A stretch of DNA of 64,000 bases from Helianthus annuus (lineage: Eukaryota > Streptophyta > Magnoliopsida > Asterales > Asteraceae), in the NCBI RefSeq assembly GCF_002127325.2, contig NC_035440.2, forward strand, positions 71,237,819-71,301,818, given 5' to 3'. The position numbers and the translations under genes are program-made. Shown piece by piece: positions 45,244-54,835 of this stretch; positions within the stretch are counted from its first letter, which is position 1, and every line of letters begins with the position of its first letter. The notes beneath the pieces were generated by a model, which was not told where the DNA came from, did not search any database, and saw nothing but the letters and a program-made list of their open reading frames with translations.

Positions 45244-46245
45244 TTATTTCCTTCTGTTGCGTCTTCTTTCTTTAGCCTTTTGTCTTCTCTGTTCAGCTCG
45301 TTCTTCTAACATTCTTCTTCTTATATGCCTGCCCTCATTTATCCACCATTTTCGGTATTCTGGGTCGCCATCACGCTTTCGATCCCACTTTGGAATTTTG
45401 TTCTCTTCAGATTCGATAGGCGTTTGATCAATAGGCGGCACATAACCAAGATTTCTCTTTCCCCTCTCTGCAGCTTTTCTAGCTATCTCTTTCGATCTTT
45501 GACTACGCTTGTAAGCCTTTAGGAACTCATCAACTTCAAGATATCTCCATTTCGTCTTCCAATTTCTTCCTGAATTGATTTCTTTTGCGAAGCAAACATC
45601 TACCACTCCTTGATACTGCATAGCTATCTCTTTGTCTTTCTTATCATAGATTATCTTGTTGACAAACAGACAATCTATATCTTTCTTCGAACAATTTACC
45701 AGCCACATAGGATCCAAGATACTTATTCTTCGACCTTCTCCAGTGGTCTTGTCATACAAAGAAATAACTGCTTCAGCTGTAGAGGGATTGTATAGCCAGG
45801 CTTGAAATAGATCGTAGAAATCTTGTTCAATGGCTCTGAGAGGCATATTTTTCAAACACCTTGGAGGCTTTACATCCAAGGTAATGTCTTTCTCTCCGCT
45901 CTCCAAGTAAGTAACAATCTGCTTCGGAAATTGTGGTTTCCAATCCGGATAATTGTTCTTTGCTTGCAATTTGATGTAATCCCACAAATCCTGATCACGC
46001 TCTCGAACTTCTGGACCGTAGTAGTATTGATTAAAATTCTTTGTTACCACCAAATCATCTACGTCCCACCAAGGTAAAGTAGCTATATCAGCTAAGAATT
46101 CAAAGTACTGCACACCCTGCTCCCTTCTGATTGCATAAACTTTCAAATCTTCCAAATAACCCCAAGATAGAATATCTCCCCAAGAAAGATCTTTGCTATG
46201 TGTGAAGTATTGAAGAGCCCTGAGAGTCTTTCTTTCTTTTGGCAT
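45244..46245 (-). CDS. E9 accessory gene, C-terminal part (unknown)
   Basis: A 333-residue frame. I do not recognise a named domain. It has an aromatic-rich central part (LPWWDVDDLV, NFNQYYYGPEV, NNYPDWKPQFP, LDPMWLVNCSKKDIDCLF) and a strongly basic C-terminus (EERAEQRRQKAKERRRNRRK) that looks able to bind nucleic acid or enter the nucleus. It is in the same frame as the 752-residue part upstream. The 96 bases between contain two stops, while another frame there is open and sensible and includes a run of ten A. Two small indels probably split one original frame. Confidence 0.7.
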   Translation of the reverse strand: MPKERKTLRALQYFTHSKDLSWGDILSWGYLEDLKVYAIRREQGVQYFEFLADIATLPWWDVDDLVVTKNFNQYYYGPEVRERDQDLWDYIKLQAKNNYPDWKPQFPKQIVTYLESGEKDITLDVKPPRCLKNMPLRAIEQDFYDLFQAWLYNPSTAEAVISLYDKTTGEGRRISILDPMWLVNCSKKDIDCLFVNKIIYDKKDKEIAMQYQGVVDVCFAKEINSGRNWKTKWRYLEVDEFLKAYKRSQRSKEIARKAAERGKRNLGYVPPIDQTPIESEENKIPKWDRKRDGDPEYRKWWINEGRHIRRRMLEERAEQRRQKAKERRRNRRK

Positions 46246-46341
46246 ATTCTTGAACCATCTTTTTTTTTTCTTCTGCTGTAATCTCTCTAGGAACCGGTTC
46301 AGGAATATTTGCTGTAGAAATTATTTCTTCAATCTTTCTTC

Positions 46342-48629
46342 TTAGCCATCTTCATTCTTATCTTGAAACATTTCAGTAAACGTAGGGAATGCAACATCTT
46401 CCCCTTCATAATGAAAATCTACCCTCTCTTCCTCTGAATCAGACGCGCTTTCAACAATCACTTCATCATAATGATCAGCTTCATGAGGGTATCTAGGCTC
46501 AAAATCTTTTGCAGGTGAATGAGGAATTTCATCTTCAATGTCGAATTTAAATTTTCCATCTTCCAAGCCCAATTCCTCTAGCATTTCAGCCCGTGTTCTT
46601 CTAACCTCTACCTCTCCTTGTTGTTTACCAGATAAATAAATGACAATAGGGTTAGAAAGAAGTACCTGATCAACAGGTTGTTTTCCAGACGATGATGCTT
46701 CATATTCAACTTCATCCTCCTGCTCATTTATTTCATTATTCATCAACTCATCCACTCTTTCTTGAACATTTGGATCTCTGATTAATAAACCCGAAGCACC
46801 TTGATCATTGTCGTCATCGTCTTTGTCATCTTTATCAGATTTGACATCATCTTTATCATCTGATTTATCTTCATTTTCTTCATCTTCCTTATCTTCATCC
46901 TCCTCTTCTTCATCTCCAAACATTTCTATATCAGATTCTTCATCCAAAATCTCACCACGAGCTATCCTTCCCTTCCTTTTTCGATCAAGAAACTTTAACA
47001 ACTTTGCCACTTCTTTTGAATTGTATGGCACAGGGTAAGCATCGCCAACTAACACAAATTTGTCAGTTGTATACTCCAGCAATAGTACTTCCCTTGCTCT
47101 TCTTCTTCTTTGAATAATTTCAACTCTTCGAAGAACATTTTCAACAATAATAGGCTCAATGGGCTCACCAACAATCAAATATTCTAGTTCATTAGGTTCT
47201 TCAGCTTCAGCTTCAACCATCTCTTGATCATCTTCAACAACTTCTTGTTCTTGTTCCTCAACCACTTCAATTATTTCAACATCTGGTTGCGAAGAAGAAC
47301 CTCCAACATCTGGTTGACTCGAAGATGCATCAACTACCTCAACCTCTTCAACTATTCCTTTGTTCTTTAGGTTTGCTTCTTCAGCCATTTGACGTTCACG
47401 TTCCAATCTCCTTTCATTTGCTCTTATCACATCAATTTCGTCAAAAGCAGCATGAATGTTCAACTTTAAGTGACTTTCAACTACAGCAACCAACATCTGA
47501 AGTTGTTTATCTTTCATTACTTTATCAGCTTTCATAGCTTCCATCTCTAACTTCATTGCCTTCATTTCATTAGAAGAAGCTTCACTCATCTCATTGAGAA
47601 GCTGATTTAATGTTTGGTTCACATTCTCCAGATCCTTTATCTTGGCATTCAAAGAAGATATCTCATGTGTTAACGAATCAAACACTTTAGAATTACCCTC
47701 GACATCATCCTTCATTTGGTTCATTCTTTTCTCCTTTTCAACCAATGCTACAACTATTTTATTGTGAGCTTCCATCAAATCATCAATTTGACTTCTCAGC
47801 ATATCACGTTCCTCCTCAGCTTTGCCTTTTTCTTTCTCCAACTTGTTAACTCTTTGAATTAGCTCTTTGACAGCTTTATCATTGAACATATCGCTTTCTC
47901 CTGGAAGATCTTCTGAGAAAATACCAGTAGCAGGACCAATATTATCAAAATCAAAATTGAAATCTTCTTCTTTCTGATGTGATGAACCAGGAATATCTTG
48001 TTGAGCAGATTTAGGAGTGGCAGCTTTGAAGCCTGTGATCTCGACATAATCGTCATCACCTGTCTTCTTTTCTGTTTCAACAACTGGAACTTCTTTTGTT
48101 TTTATCTCTGGTTCTTTTGGAACATCAACACTTGGAGACTTTTCTTTCTGCACATGTTGAACTTTCTTTCCTTCTTTATCCTTCTGTGACTCAGCTCCTG
48201 ATTTCTTTGATCGGACATTTCTTGGAATTACACCAACTGGAGCTGCCTTTCGTTTCTTTCTTTGCTTCTTTGACTTTTCAGGATCATACGGAGAATCTTC
48301 TTCATCAGATCCCTTTAGTTTCTTTGAAGGTCTTTTCTTCAAGTGAGCTTTTCCTCTACCAAGAGTTTCAGGAATTAGTTCAGACTCAGATTGAGTAGCT
48401 TCAGAATCTCCATCACTTGAACCACTTTGATCTTTTGTTTCTGGTTCAACCCTTGTAACCTTTTCAGCATGAACACTTGTTCCATGAGCTTGTTGTGCTG
48501 CAATCTCTTCGTTCTTTTTCAAATAGCTTTCCAAAGTTTGCTTTAACAACTCAGTACCTTGTTCAATCACCACAGATGGCTCTACAACTGTCTCATCCAC
48601 TAGCTTCTGCTGCGGCTCTCCAGAAGACC
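46342..48629 (-). CDS. E9 accessory gene, acidic coiled-coil part
   Basis: An open frame of about 762 residues. It has no ATG at its head; it opens with GSSGEPQQKLVDE directly after a splice-acceptor-like TTGTCTTGTAG. Regions: Lys/Ser/Glu-rich linker with basic clusters (KKRPSKKLK, KSKKQRKKRKAAP), a long coiled coil (about residues 255-390), an acidic stretch (about 560-620, runs of Asp/Glu/Lys) and a Pro/Glu-rich end. No signal peptide or membrane span is seen, so an envelope role is not supported. Placement after pol resembles the extra frame of Sireviruses called env-like. Confidence 0.72.
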
Positions 48630-48663
48630 CTACAAGACAAACATATACAACAGGATTAGTAAC
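48630..48663 (-). other. 34-bp GT-AG segment in E9 accessory gene
   Basis: It lies between TTTAAAG and GGTCTTC. It begins GTTACTAAT, ends TTGTCTTGTAG and contains the stop that ends the upstream frame. Removing it joins both frames exactly. At 34 bp it is shorter than plant introns normally allow, so it may be an intron shrunk by deletion. Confidence 0.4.
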
Positions 48664-49665
48664 CTTTAAACAATATGTGATCTAATTGTCTTAAAGCTCC
48701 CCCTTTCACTATACCCTTTTCTCCATCTTTCAGAATAACAACCGCAGGGGATGACTTAGGTGTCCTTTTCCTTTTTCCATCTCTAACGAACCACCACCTA
48801 GTCTTTTTCTCAACCAACTCATTCATCTTTGAGTCTTCATTGTCTGAATCACTGTTGACATGTCTCCACTTATCGTTTTTAGGAGCAACATATTTTTTAT
48901 CTTTATTCTGCAAATCATCTGCTTGGTTTTCACATCCTTATCTTTTGTAATTCTTCCAATTGTGACCTTATTTACAATGCTCATCTCCATCACATCTTCA
49001 CTGTCTTTCGGAAGATCTTTGATTTTGTCATTTAAAATCATCATGATGAATCTAGGATACATGATGTATTTGTCTCCTCCAGCTTGGCAATTTTCCTTCA
49101 TATACTCAAAAATTATTTGAGAAATGTTGTATTTTCTGTTCAACACCAAGCTTGCTATGATGTTCATGATATAATCAGCAACCTCATCATAAGCACCCTT
49201 TCTATGACCCAACGAATGCACCATACAATGCATCAAGTACCGATATGCTTTGGAGAAACATCTTTTATACATCTTTCCATTTATGTACCCCGTGAAACCC
49301 ATTCTGCACCACAAACCTTTTACAAGACGTTCTGACATAATTGTCGGATCATCATCAGAATCTTGTAGATCAAGAACACTTCTAACATCTGCAACACTGA
49401 ATTCAATTTCAACATCTATATCTTTTCCATTTTTGTCCTTATTTCTTAATACAGCATGAATCTTTTTATCTGATTCATCAAACCTTGCTGTATCCCAGAA
49501 TGCTCTAACATGTGATTCATACACCACAGTTTTATCAGACATCGCTTTAGCAATTCTACTCTCTGTCAAGAAAGTTGCCATCTTTTCTACAACAGTACCA
49601 GCTGCCGATTCAGTATCGAGTGCACAAGGTATATTATGACCCTTGTCCTTTTCTTTTCCTCGTCC
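48664..49665 (-). CDS. E9 accessory gene, exon 2 (N-terminal domain)
   Basis: After the acceptor TTTTTACAG at 49668-49666 the frame is open for 28 codons before the first internal ATG (49581, MATFLTESR). It encodes a globular-looking domain: FWDTARFDESDKKIHAVL, VDVEIEFSVADVRSVLDL-like spacing, LVKGLWCRMGFTGYING, YLMHCMVHSLGHRKGAYDE and KYIMYPRFIMMIL. From memory this resembles an unnamed domain of extra frames in plant Sireviruses. A frameshift near 48905 leads into the frame ending KKTRWWFVRDGKRKRTPKSSP and LDHILFK. Function is unknown. Confidence 0.68.
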
Positions 49666-50782
49666 CTGTAAAAATATTCAGAATTAATCATTTGAACAAG
49701 AATAAAGACATAAGGATGAAAAATTTTGAAAAAAAAAATTCTAACACTTGGAATTTCTTTGTGATAACACTACAGAATCGACTGGCCTGTTCGATCGAGG
49801 AGCATTGCTGTACGATCGGCTGAGAATGAATAGAGTGACAATGCCTGTTCGATTGGCTGGTCCAGCCGATCGGCAGCCAATCTATGTCAAAGAAGTTCTT
49901 ACACATGGTGTCCGATCGGCTAGCAAATGCTCTTCGATCGGCTGGCAAACTTATGCACAAAAATCTAGGTGAAGAAAGAATACTATCCCTTCAACAAGTA
50001 ATGATGCTCGATTGGCTAGCATATGCTTTTCAATAGGTTAGCAATTCCTGTTCGATCGGCTGGTCCAGCCGATCGGCTGGCACATTGCTATTCGATCGGC
50101 TGGTCTAGCCGATCGGCTGGCAATGCTGTTATGCTGTTCGATCGGCTAGTAATTACTGTTCGATCAGCTGGTCTAGCCGATCGGTTGGCAATGCTATGAT
50201 CAAACAGTATTCAACAAAGGATTCTAACACACAGATTTCATAGCAATCATTTGGCACAAATTTCAAGGCATCAACAATAAACTTATCCTAAACATCATAA
50301 ACACATGATCTATATTGCTGCTTGATCGGCTGGTCTAGCCGATCGGCTAGCACATTGCTATTCGATCGGCTGGTCTAGCCGATCGGCTGGCAAATGTCAC
50401 AGAATCGGCTAAGAACAAAACACTATCGGATGTATCAAAAATTTCATCATCAAAAACACAAATTAAGCACAGATCTAGAATCCTAAGGATGTCGCGATCA
50501 AAACCCTATGCTTATTTCTTTCTAAAACATCCTACACAGTGTCCAATTTCTCAAAATAAGTGTCGACTGCCGTAATCAACTAATCTCAGATCTAGCACAT
50601 TCAAACAAGATTTTTCAAAAATTAAAATGGTAAACATGTAGATCTTGTCATTGCGATCAAAACCATGTAATCAGATTTCATTATAAATTCCTAAATCTTT
50701 CTAAATCTAAGTTCAAATGTCCGACTGATGAAGAACATGAAGAACAGAATGAATTTCAAAGATTTGAAGATGAATCACATAC
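49666..50782 (-). other. predicted 1117-bp intron of E9 accessory gene
   Basis: Donor AAG|GTATGT at 50782 and acceptor TTTTTACAG at 49666 on the minus strand. Joining them fuses ATG GCA AAG in frame to exon 2. The intron is A/T-rich, has no coding frame and carries the field of CAGCCGATCGGCTG words at about 49780-50400. Confidence 0.65.
49780..50400 (-). repeat. CAGCCGATCGGCTG palindrome field in E9 intron
   Basis: About 20 GATCGGCTGG-type words occur, many as GATCGGCTGG-TCYA-GCCGATCGGCTGG doublets (49855, 50055, 50095, 50165, 50325, 50365). The core is a perfect 14-base palindrome. One more doublet is at about 59036-59066, upstream of the internal promoter. Confidence 0.88.
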
Positions 50783-50791
50783 CTTTGCCAT
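50783..50791 (-). CDS. E9 accessory gene, exon 1 coding part (three codons)
   Basis: ATG GCA AAG lies directly before the donor GTATGT, 136 nt downstream of the TATA box. It is the only ATG placed so that the spliced frame enters exon 2 without a stop. Confidence 0.6.
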
Positions 50792-50926
50792 TGAAGATGA
50801 TGAGCAAGCCAACAAATCAATGATATGATGCAAAGAGAATCCAATAAATTAGTGAAAAACAGTGAATCGGCTGAGAGAGTTCTTGTTCGATCGAAGTGCG
50901 TAAAGGTTCAAATGAAGCAAGAACTA

Positions 50927-50936
50927 CTATTTATAG
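50927..50936 (-). promoter_or_regulatory. internal TATA box of E9 accessory gene
   Basis: Minus-strand CTATAAATAG. The element's own LTR has the same box at 44951-44960. The palindrome words are just upstream in the undisturbed element (59036-59066, beyond the E10 insertion). The predicted untranslated leader is about 105 nt. Confidence 0.6.
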
Positions 50937-50945
50937 GGTGTCAAT

Positions 50946-50950
50946 GAAAC
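50946..50950. other. target-site duplication of E10 (left), GAAAC
   Basis: GAAAC here and at 59021-59025 flank E10 exactly. Confidence 0.96.
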
Positions 50951-51869
50951 TGTGACAACCCGTACTCGAGACTTATCTTGTGTAACGTTATATGCTCCTA
51001 TGAACTATGCTACTTGAACGAATACATGATATGTTATGTGATTACGTGATTATATCGATTGATTGAATGTTACATGTTACGTGATTTAATTGCATATGTT
51101 ACTACTTGAACCGATTAGTAAAACACTTACAAGAACCCACTCGGTCCATACGGTTGGACTCGAGACCATGAGGCAGCCCATGTGGGGTTTCGGCCCACTT
51201 CCCTTCACACGCATATATACACACATCACCTTTAGGGTTCTAGTTTTACAACTTGACAATTTAGAAAAACACACACACAATCCCTTCCTCTCGCAACCGG
51301 AACCGAACCGAAGGCAGCCAAGGATTTTCCCCCATCAAAGATCATTGTCCACGGATCAATCCTACTCTTCTTTCAATCGGTTAGTGATTAGTGTTTTCTT
51401 GATTGAATGATGTTATGTTATGATTAGGTTGAACCGATTAGAATTGTGGGTGTGAACATAACTTATGATCTAAACTTAGATTCGGATGTATGATATTAGT
51501 CAGATAGTGATTGTTGATGCTTGATAAATCGGTTAACATGCTATATGTTTCGGATTGTTTGTATGATGATCTAAGAGTTGGATGAAGTGATCAGACTAAA
51601 ATAATATAATTGATTGTTATTATGTATGTTATAATCACATTAGGGTTGCATGCTAGTTCCTGAATTCATTAATCACATGATCCGAATATATGTGTTTCAT
51701 AGACTATTGAACTGTTATTCTTCTTGATTGGATGATGATTAAGGCTGGTTGAATATGCTTGATTCTGAATTGATTGTTGTTTAATCGGATTGTGGAACTG
51801 CCAAACTTGTTAGCTAATATCATGGAATAATTGCGCATGAATTATGGAAAGTAGTTATACATCCCGTTG

Positions 51870-52085
51870 CGACATGGATTGCGACTCGAAACCATAGTCT
51901 CGACTCGAGACCACAACAGCATGAACCGCAATCATGGTTGCGAGTCCCGTTGCGACTCGTAACCGGACCGTGATGAACCGAGACCGGCCATTGCGACTCG
52001 CAACCTACCGTTGCGACTCGTAATCTCCCAGTGTGACTCGTAATCTCTGTTGCGACTCGAGATCCCCGTTGCGACTCGAGACTAG
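51870..52085 (+). repeat. GACTCGAGAC word field in E10 LTR
   Basis: About 14 words of the GTTGCGACTCG(A/T)(G/A)A type occur, the best matching the inverted repeat GTCTCGA-C-TCGAGAC. An isolated copy (GGACTCGAGACC) is at 51162-51173, upstream of the TATA. The 3' LTR copy is at 57698-57913. Confidence 0.85.
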
Positions 52086-52460
52086 CTGCTCGTTTACTGT
52101 TTTGGGCCTACCTTGTCACGGGCCCAATTCGATTGACTGCTAACTGGACTTACTGCTAATTGAACTTATGTCTGCATGTTATTGGGCTGTTTTCATATCT
52201 GCTATTGGACTGCTTATCTGATTGGGCTAATATTGTCATTGGGCCGGGTTATGGTTGGGCCGAACACTTGGATTGTTTATCGGATTGATGTTACGTGTAC
52301 ATGTTTACCATGATCCTTGCATGCTTGCAACGTGTTAGCTTATGTGATACATACGTGCAATACTTGAACCAAACCTGACTTGCATAATAAACCATGATAG
52401 GACGTGGTTGATCATTTACTTGCTACCTGTACTCCTTGTGTATCTGCCGAGCAACCCAAG

Positions 52461-52959
52461 GTGAGTTCACACAGCCAAGGCATGGGGTTCCCAGGGTGGG
52501 AATGGGATTGAATAAACTATACGTACATACTTAGTTAACAGAACATAATGATATGAGTCCTCAGGGTGAGGGTGGTGAATGATAAGATACGGCTAGACTA
52601 GTATACCAATTGAACTGATCTTCGCATACACGCCAGGGGTTGGCCGCGATATTATGACTGATCTTCGCACACATGTCTTGGATAGGCCGCGAACTATATA
52701 CTAAAACTTCGCACACATGCCAGGGTGGCCGCGATACAAATATACATAGTCTAGAATACTTGGGAACTTTCCCCAATCTTCGCATACATGCCGAAATGGC
52801 CCGCGATACGAATCAATACTATACATGAACAATGAACGAACTAATACGATGCATGACTAGATAAACAAACGAAATGTTTGCTATGCTACTCCATTACTGA
52901 ACTTACTTTCTGTGAACTCGCTCAACTAGTTTGTTGATTATTTGCTGCATGCCTTGCAG
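52461..52959 (+). other. candidate leader intron in E10 LTR (499 bp)
   Basis: Donor CCAAG|GTGAGT, acceptor CATGCCTTGCAG|GACC. A T-rich tract and CTCAAC branch-like sequence lie 25-40 bases before the acceptor. An upstream donor TCG|GTTAGT at 51380 is an alternative. The 3' LTR copy is at 58289-58787. Confidence 0.5.
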
Positions 52960-53195
52960 GACCTTAGGTACATTATGGAGCTTGCACAGGGAGGAGCAGG
53001 TCGTTGTGGGCAAAGGATCGTGAATGGTGTTTCAACTCTTATGTTAAATCATACATACTATTGTTTGGGTTACTTAAATGCTTCCGCTATACTTAACTAC
53101 TTTATACGTTCAATATGATTGATGGTTAGGATCCTGGTCATGTCACGCTCCCAAGCGGTGATACTCCGCAGGTGGATTTTGGGGGTGTGACAGAT

Positions 53196-53208
53196 TGGTA
53201 TCAGAGCC
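53196..53208 (+). promoter_or_regulatory. primer-binding site, initiator tRNA-Met (E10)
   Basis: TGGTATCAGAGCC, three bases after the LTR. Confidence 0.95.
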
Positions 53209-53502
53209 AGGTTATAGAGAACTAGGTTTTAATGGGGGAAAACGTTTTTATTAAAACCAGACTATAACCAGAACAGTGCTCTCAACGATCCACAACGACG
53301 CTTCGCTCCACGTGCAAGACTCGACATCCTAGGTAATAAGGTTTATGCTATTGCCTGTTTGCTAGAACTGCTTAGAACTTTGCTCGCATTACGTTTAGAT
53401 ACACATGACTTTGTTACATGAGAACACCTATATGCCCATACTTTTCTGTCATCGCCCTACTCGCGAACCACTCTTATTTACATTACTTTTACTATGAAGA
53501 TC

Positions 53503-54687
53503 ATGTCTGGACGAATCAACATGACTCAAGCCCAGCTAGAGGCTCTCGTTCAAGCTCAAGTTGCTGCGGCACTTGCAGCTGCTCAAGCAGGTCAACCAGC
53601 GCAGCAAGTTTGCACCTTTAAGAACTTCATGGACTGTCGTCCAAATTCCTTCAGCGGCACCGAGGGGGCAGTGGGACTCCTCCACTGGTTTGAGAAGCTA
53701 GAATCCGTATTCGAAATGTGCGAGTGCCCTGAGGCTCGCAAGGTCAAGTTTGCCACCGGCACCTTGGAGGGAATAGCACTAACTTGGTGGAACGCCCAAG
53801 TTCAAATCTTAGGGTTGGCAGCTGCTAACGCCACCCCATGGAACGATTTTAAGGAACTCATCAAGCGTGAGTATTGCACGCGTGAAGACATTCACAAGCT
53901 GGAAGACGAGCTGTATAACCTGAAAATGATTGGGTCAGAGATCGAAGCGTACACGAAACGGTCGAACGAGCTGGCAGTTCTGTGCCCTACTATGGTGGAC
54001 CCTCCATACAAGCGCATTGAGTTGTATCTCAAGGGATTGGCGCCAGAGATTCAGAGCCACGTGACGTCGGCTAACCTTGAAAACATCCAGGAAATCCAAC
54101 GCCTCGCTCATCGCATCACCGACCAGGCAGTGGATCAGAATAAACTGCCAAAGCGTGTCAACGCTACTGCTATAGTCACTTCAGCTGCTACTACTGCTAC
54201 ACCCAGCGACAACAAACGGAAATGGGATGGGGATTCCGAACAGTCTCAAGCACAGCAGCGCAGGACGAATGACTACCAGAATCCGAGTCAGCAATCATCT
54301 GGCAGTCAGGAGCAGGGTGGATACAGGGGAGTACACCCACTATGCAACAAGTGTAACAAGCACCACAGTGGAAGGTGTCGCAAGGAACGTTGCCAGAGAT
54401 GTTTCAAGATAGGACACGAAGCCAAAGATTGCAGGAGCTCACGACCTGCAAACCAGAATCAGCAACTTCCACCACCAGCTCCTCAGAACCCACAGCAGCA
54501 GCAGCCACAACGTGGAAATCGGGGATGTTTCCAGTGTGGGGCAGAAGGTCATTACAAGCGCGATTGCCCACAGTTGAACCAGAATCAGAACAACAACAAT
54601 AACCAGGGCAATGGGAACAACAACAACAACAATGGCAACGAGGCAAGGGGTCGAGCTTTCATGCTAGGACAAGGAGACGCTGTTTGA
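53503..54687 (+). CDS. chromovirus Gag, intact (E10)
   Basis: The start is taken at ATG 53503 (MSGRINMTQ), the position conserved in E3-E5; an ATG nine bases upstream is also in frame. About 394 residues. The Gag core spans roughly residues 50-215 (NSFSGTEGAVGLLHWFEKLESVF, TWWNAQVQILG, ATPWNDFKELIKREYC). Three zinc knuckles follow: CNKCNKHHSGRC, CQRCFKIGHEAKDC and CFQCGAEGHYKRDC. It ends in an Asn/Gln-rich tail. It forms particles and binds the RNA. The 98-bp intron of E3-E5 is absent. The frame ends shortly before where protease should begin. Confidence 0.93.
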   Translation: MSGRINMTQAQLEALVQAQVAAALAAAQAGQPAQQVCTFKNFMDCRPNSFSGTEGAVGLLHWFEKLESVFEMCECPEARKVKFATGTLEGIALTWWNAQVQILGLAAANATPWNDFKELIKREYCTREDIHKLEDELYNLKMIGSEIEAYTKRSNELAVLCPTMVDPPYKRIELYLKGLAPEIQSHVTSANLENIQEIQRLAHRITDQAVDQNKLPKRVNATAIVTSAATTATPSDNKRKWDGDSEQSQAQQRRTNDYQNPSQQSSGSQEQGGYRGVHPLCNKCNKHHSGRCRKERCQRCFKIGHEAKDCRSSRPANQNQQLPPPAPQNPQQQQPQRGNRGCFQCGAEGHYKRDCPQLNQNQNNNNNQGNGNNNNNNGNEARGRAFMLGQGDAV

Positions 54688-54835
54688 ACTTATAACTCGT
54701 TTTGGGATTTCCTTTATTATGTCTCTGTTACTCAAACAAAGTTTGGTTTGAACATGAATCGTATTGGGTTTTATGGACTATTTTAATTACCATATTTTAT
54801 GTTTGATATGATGGATGGTTTGATATTATTTGAAC
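54688..54835 (+). other. AT-rich filler between gag and pol remnants (E10)
   Basis: About 150 bp replace the protease and most of RT. I find no match to any other element in the window and no coding frame. It was probably picked up by template switching or repair. Confidence 0.65.

Larger units (their letters stand above)
50951..53192 (+). repeat. 5' LTR of E10 (2242 bp)
   Basis: It runs TGTGACAACCCG to GGGGGTGTGACA. TATA-like CATATATAC at 51212-51220. A field of GCGACTCGAGACC words lies at 51870-52085. The candidate intron is 52461-52959, with four TTCGCACACATGCC...GGCCGCGATA units at 52617-52812. Confidence 0.95.

Noticed and set aside
46808..47038. Serine-rich plus-strand frame
   Set aside because: Antisense of the Asp/Glu/Lys-rich stretch of the accessory protein.
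46342..48600. Host nuclear protein gene (acidic coiled-coil protein)
   Set aside because: It lies between an LTR-element block and its polypurine tract, shares the element's word and strand, and is better explained as element-borne. Capture from a host in the past remains possible.
49780..50400. CRISPR-like array of GATCGGCTGG repeats
   Set aside because: Repeats are about 14 bp, irregularly spaced and palindromic, in a plant element intron. There are no spacers of fixed length and no cas genes.
51090..51410. 106-codon frame in E10 LTR (also 56918-57238)
   Set aside because: It crosses the promoter and start of transcription; identical in both LTRs by duplication.
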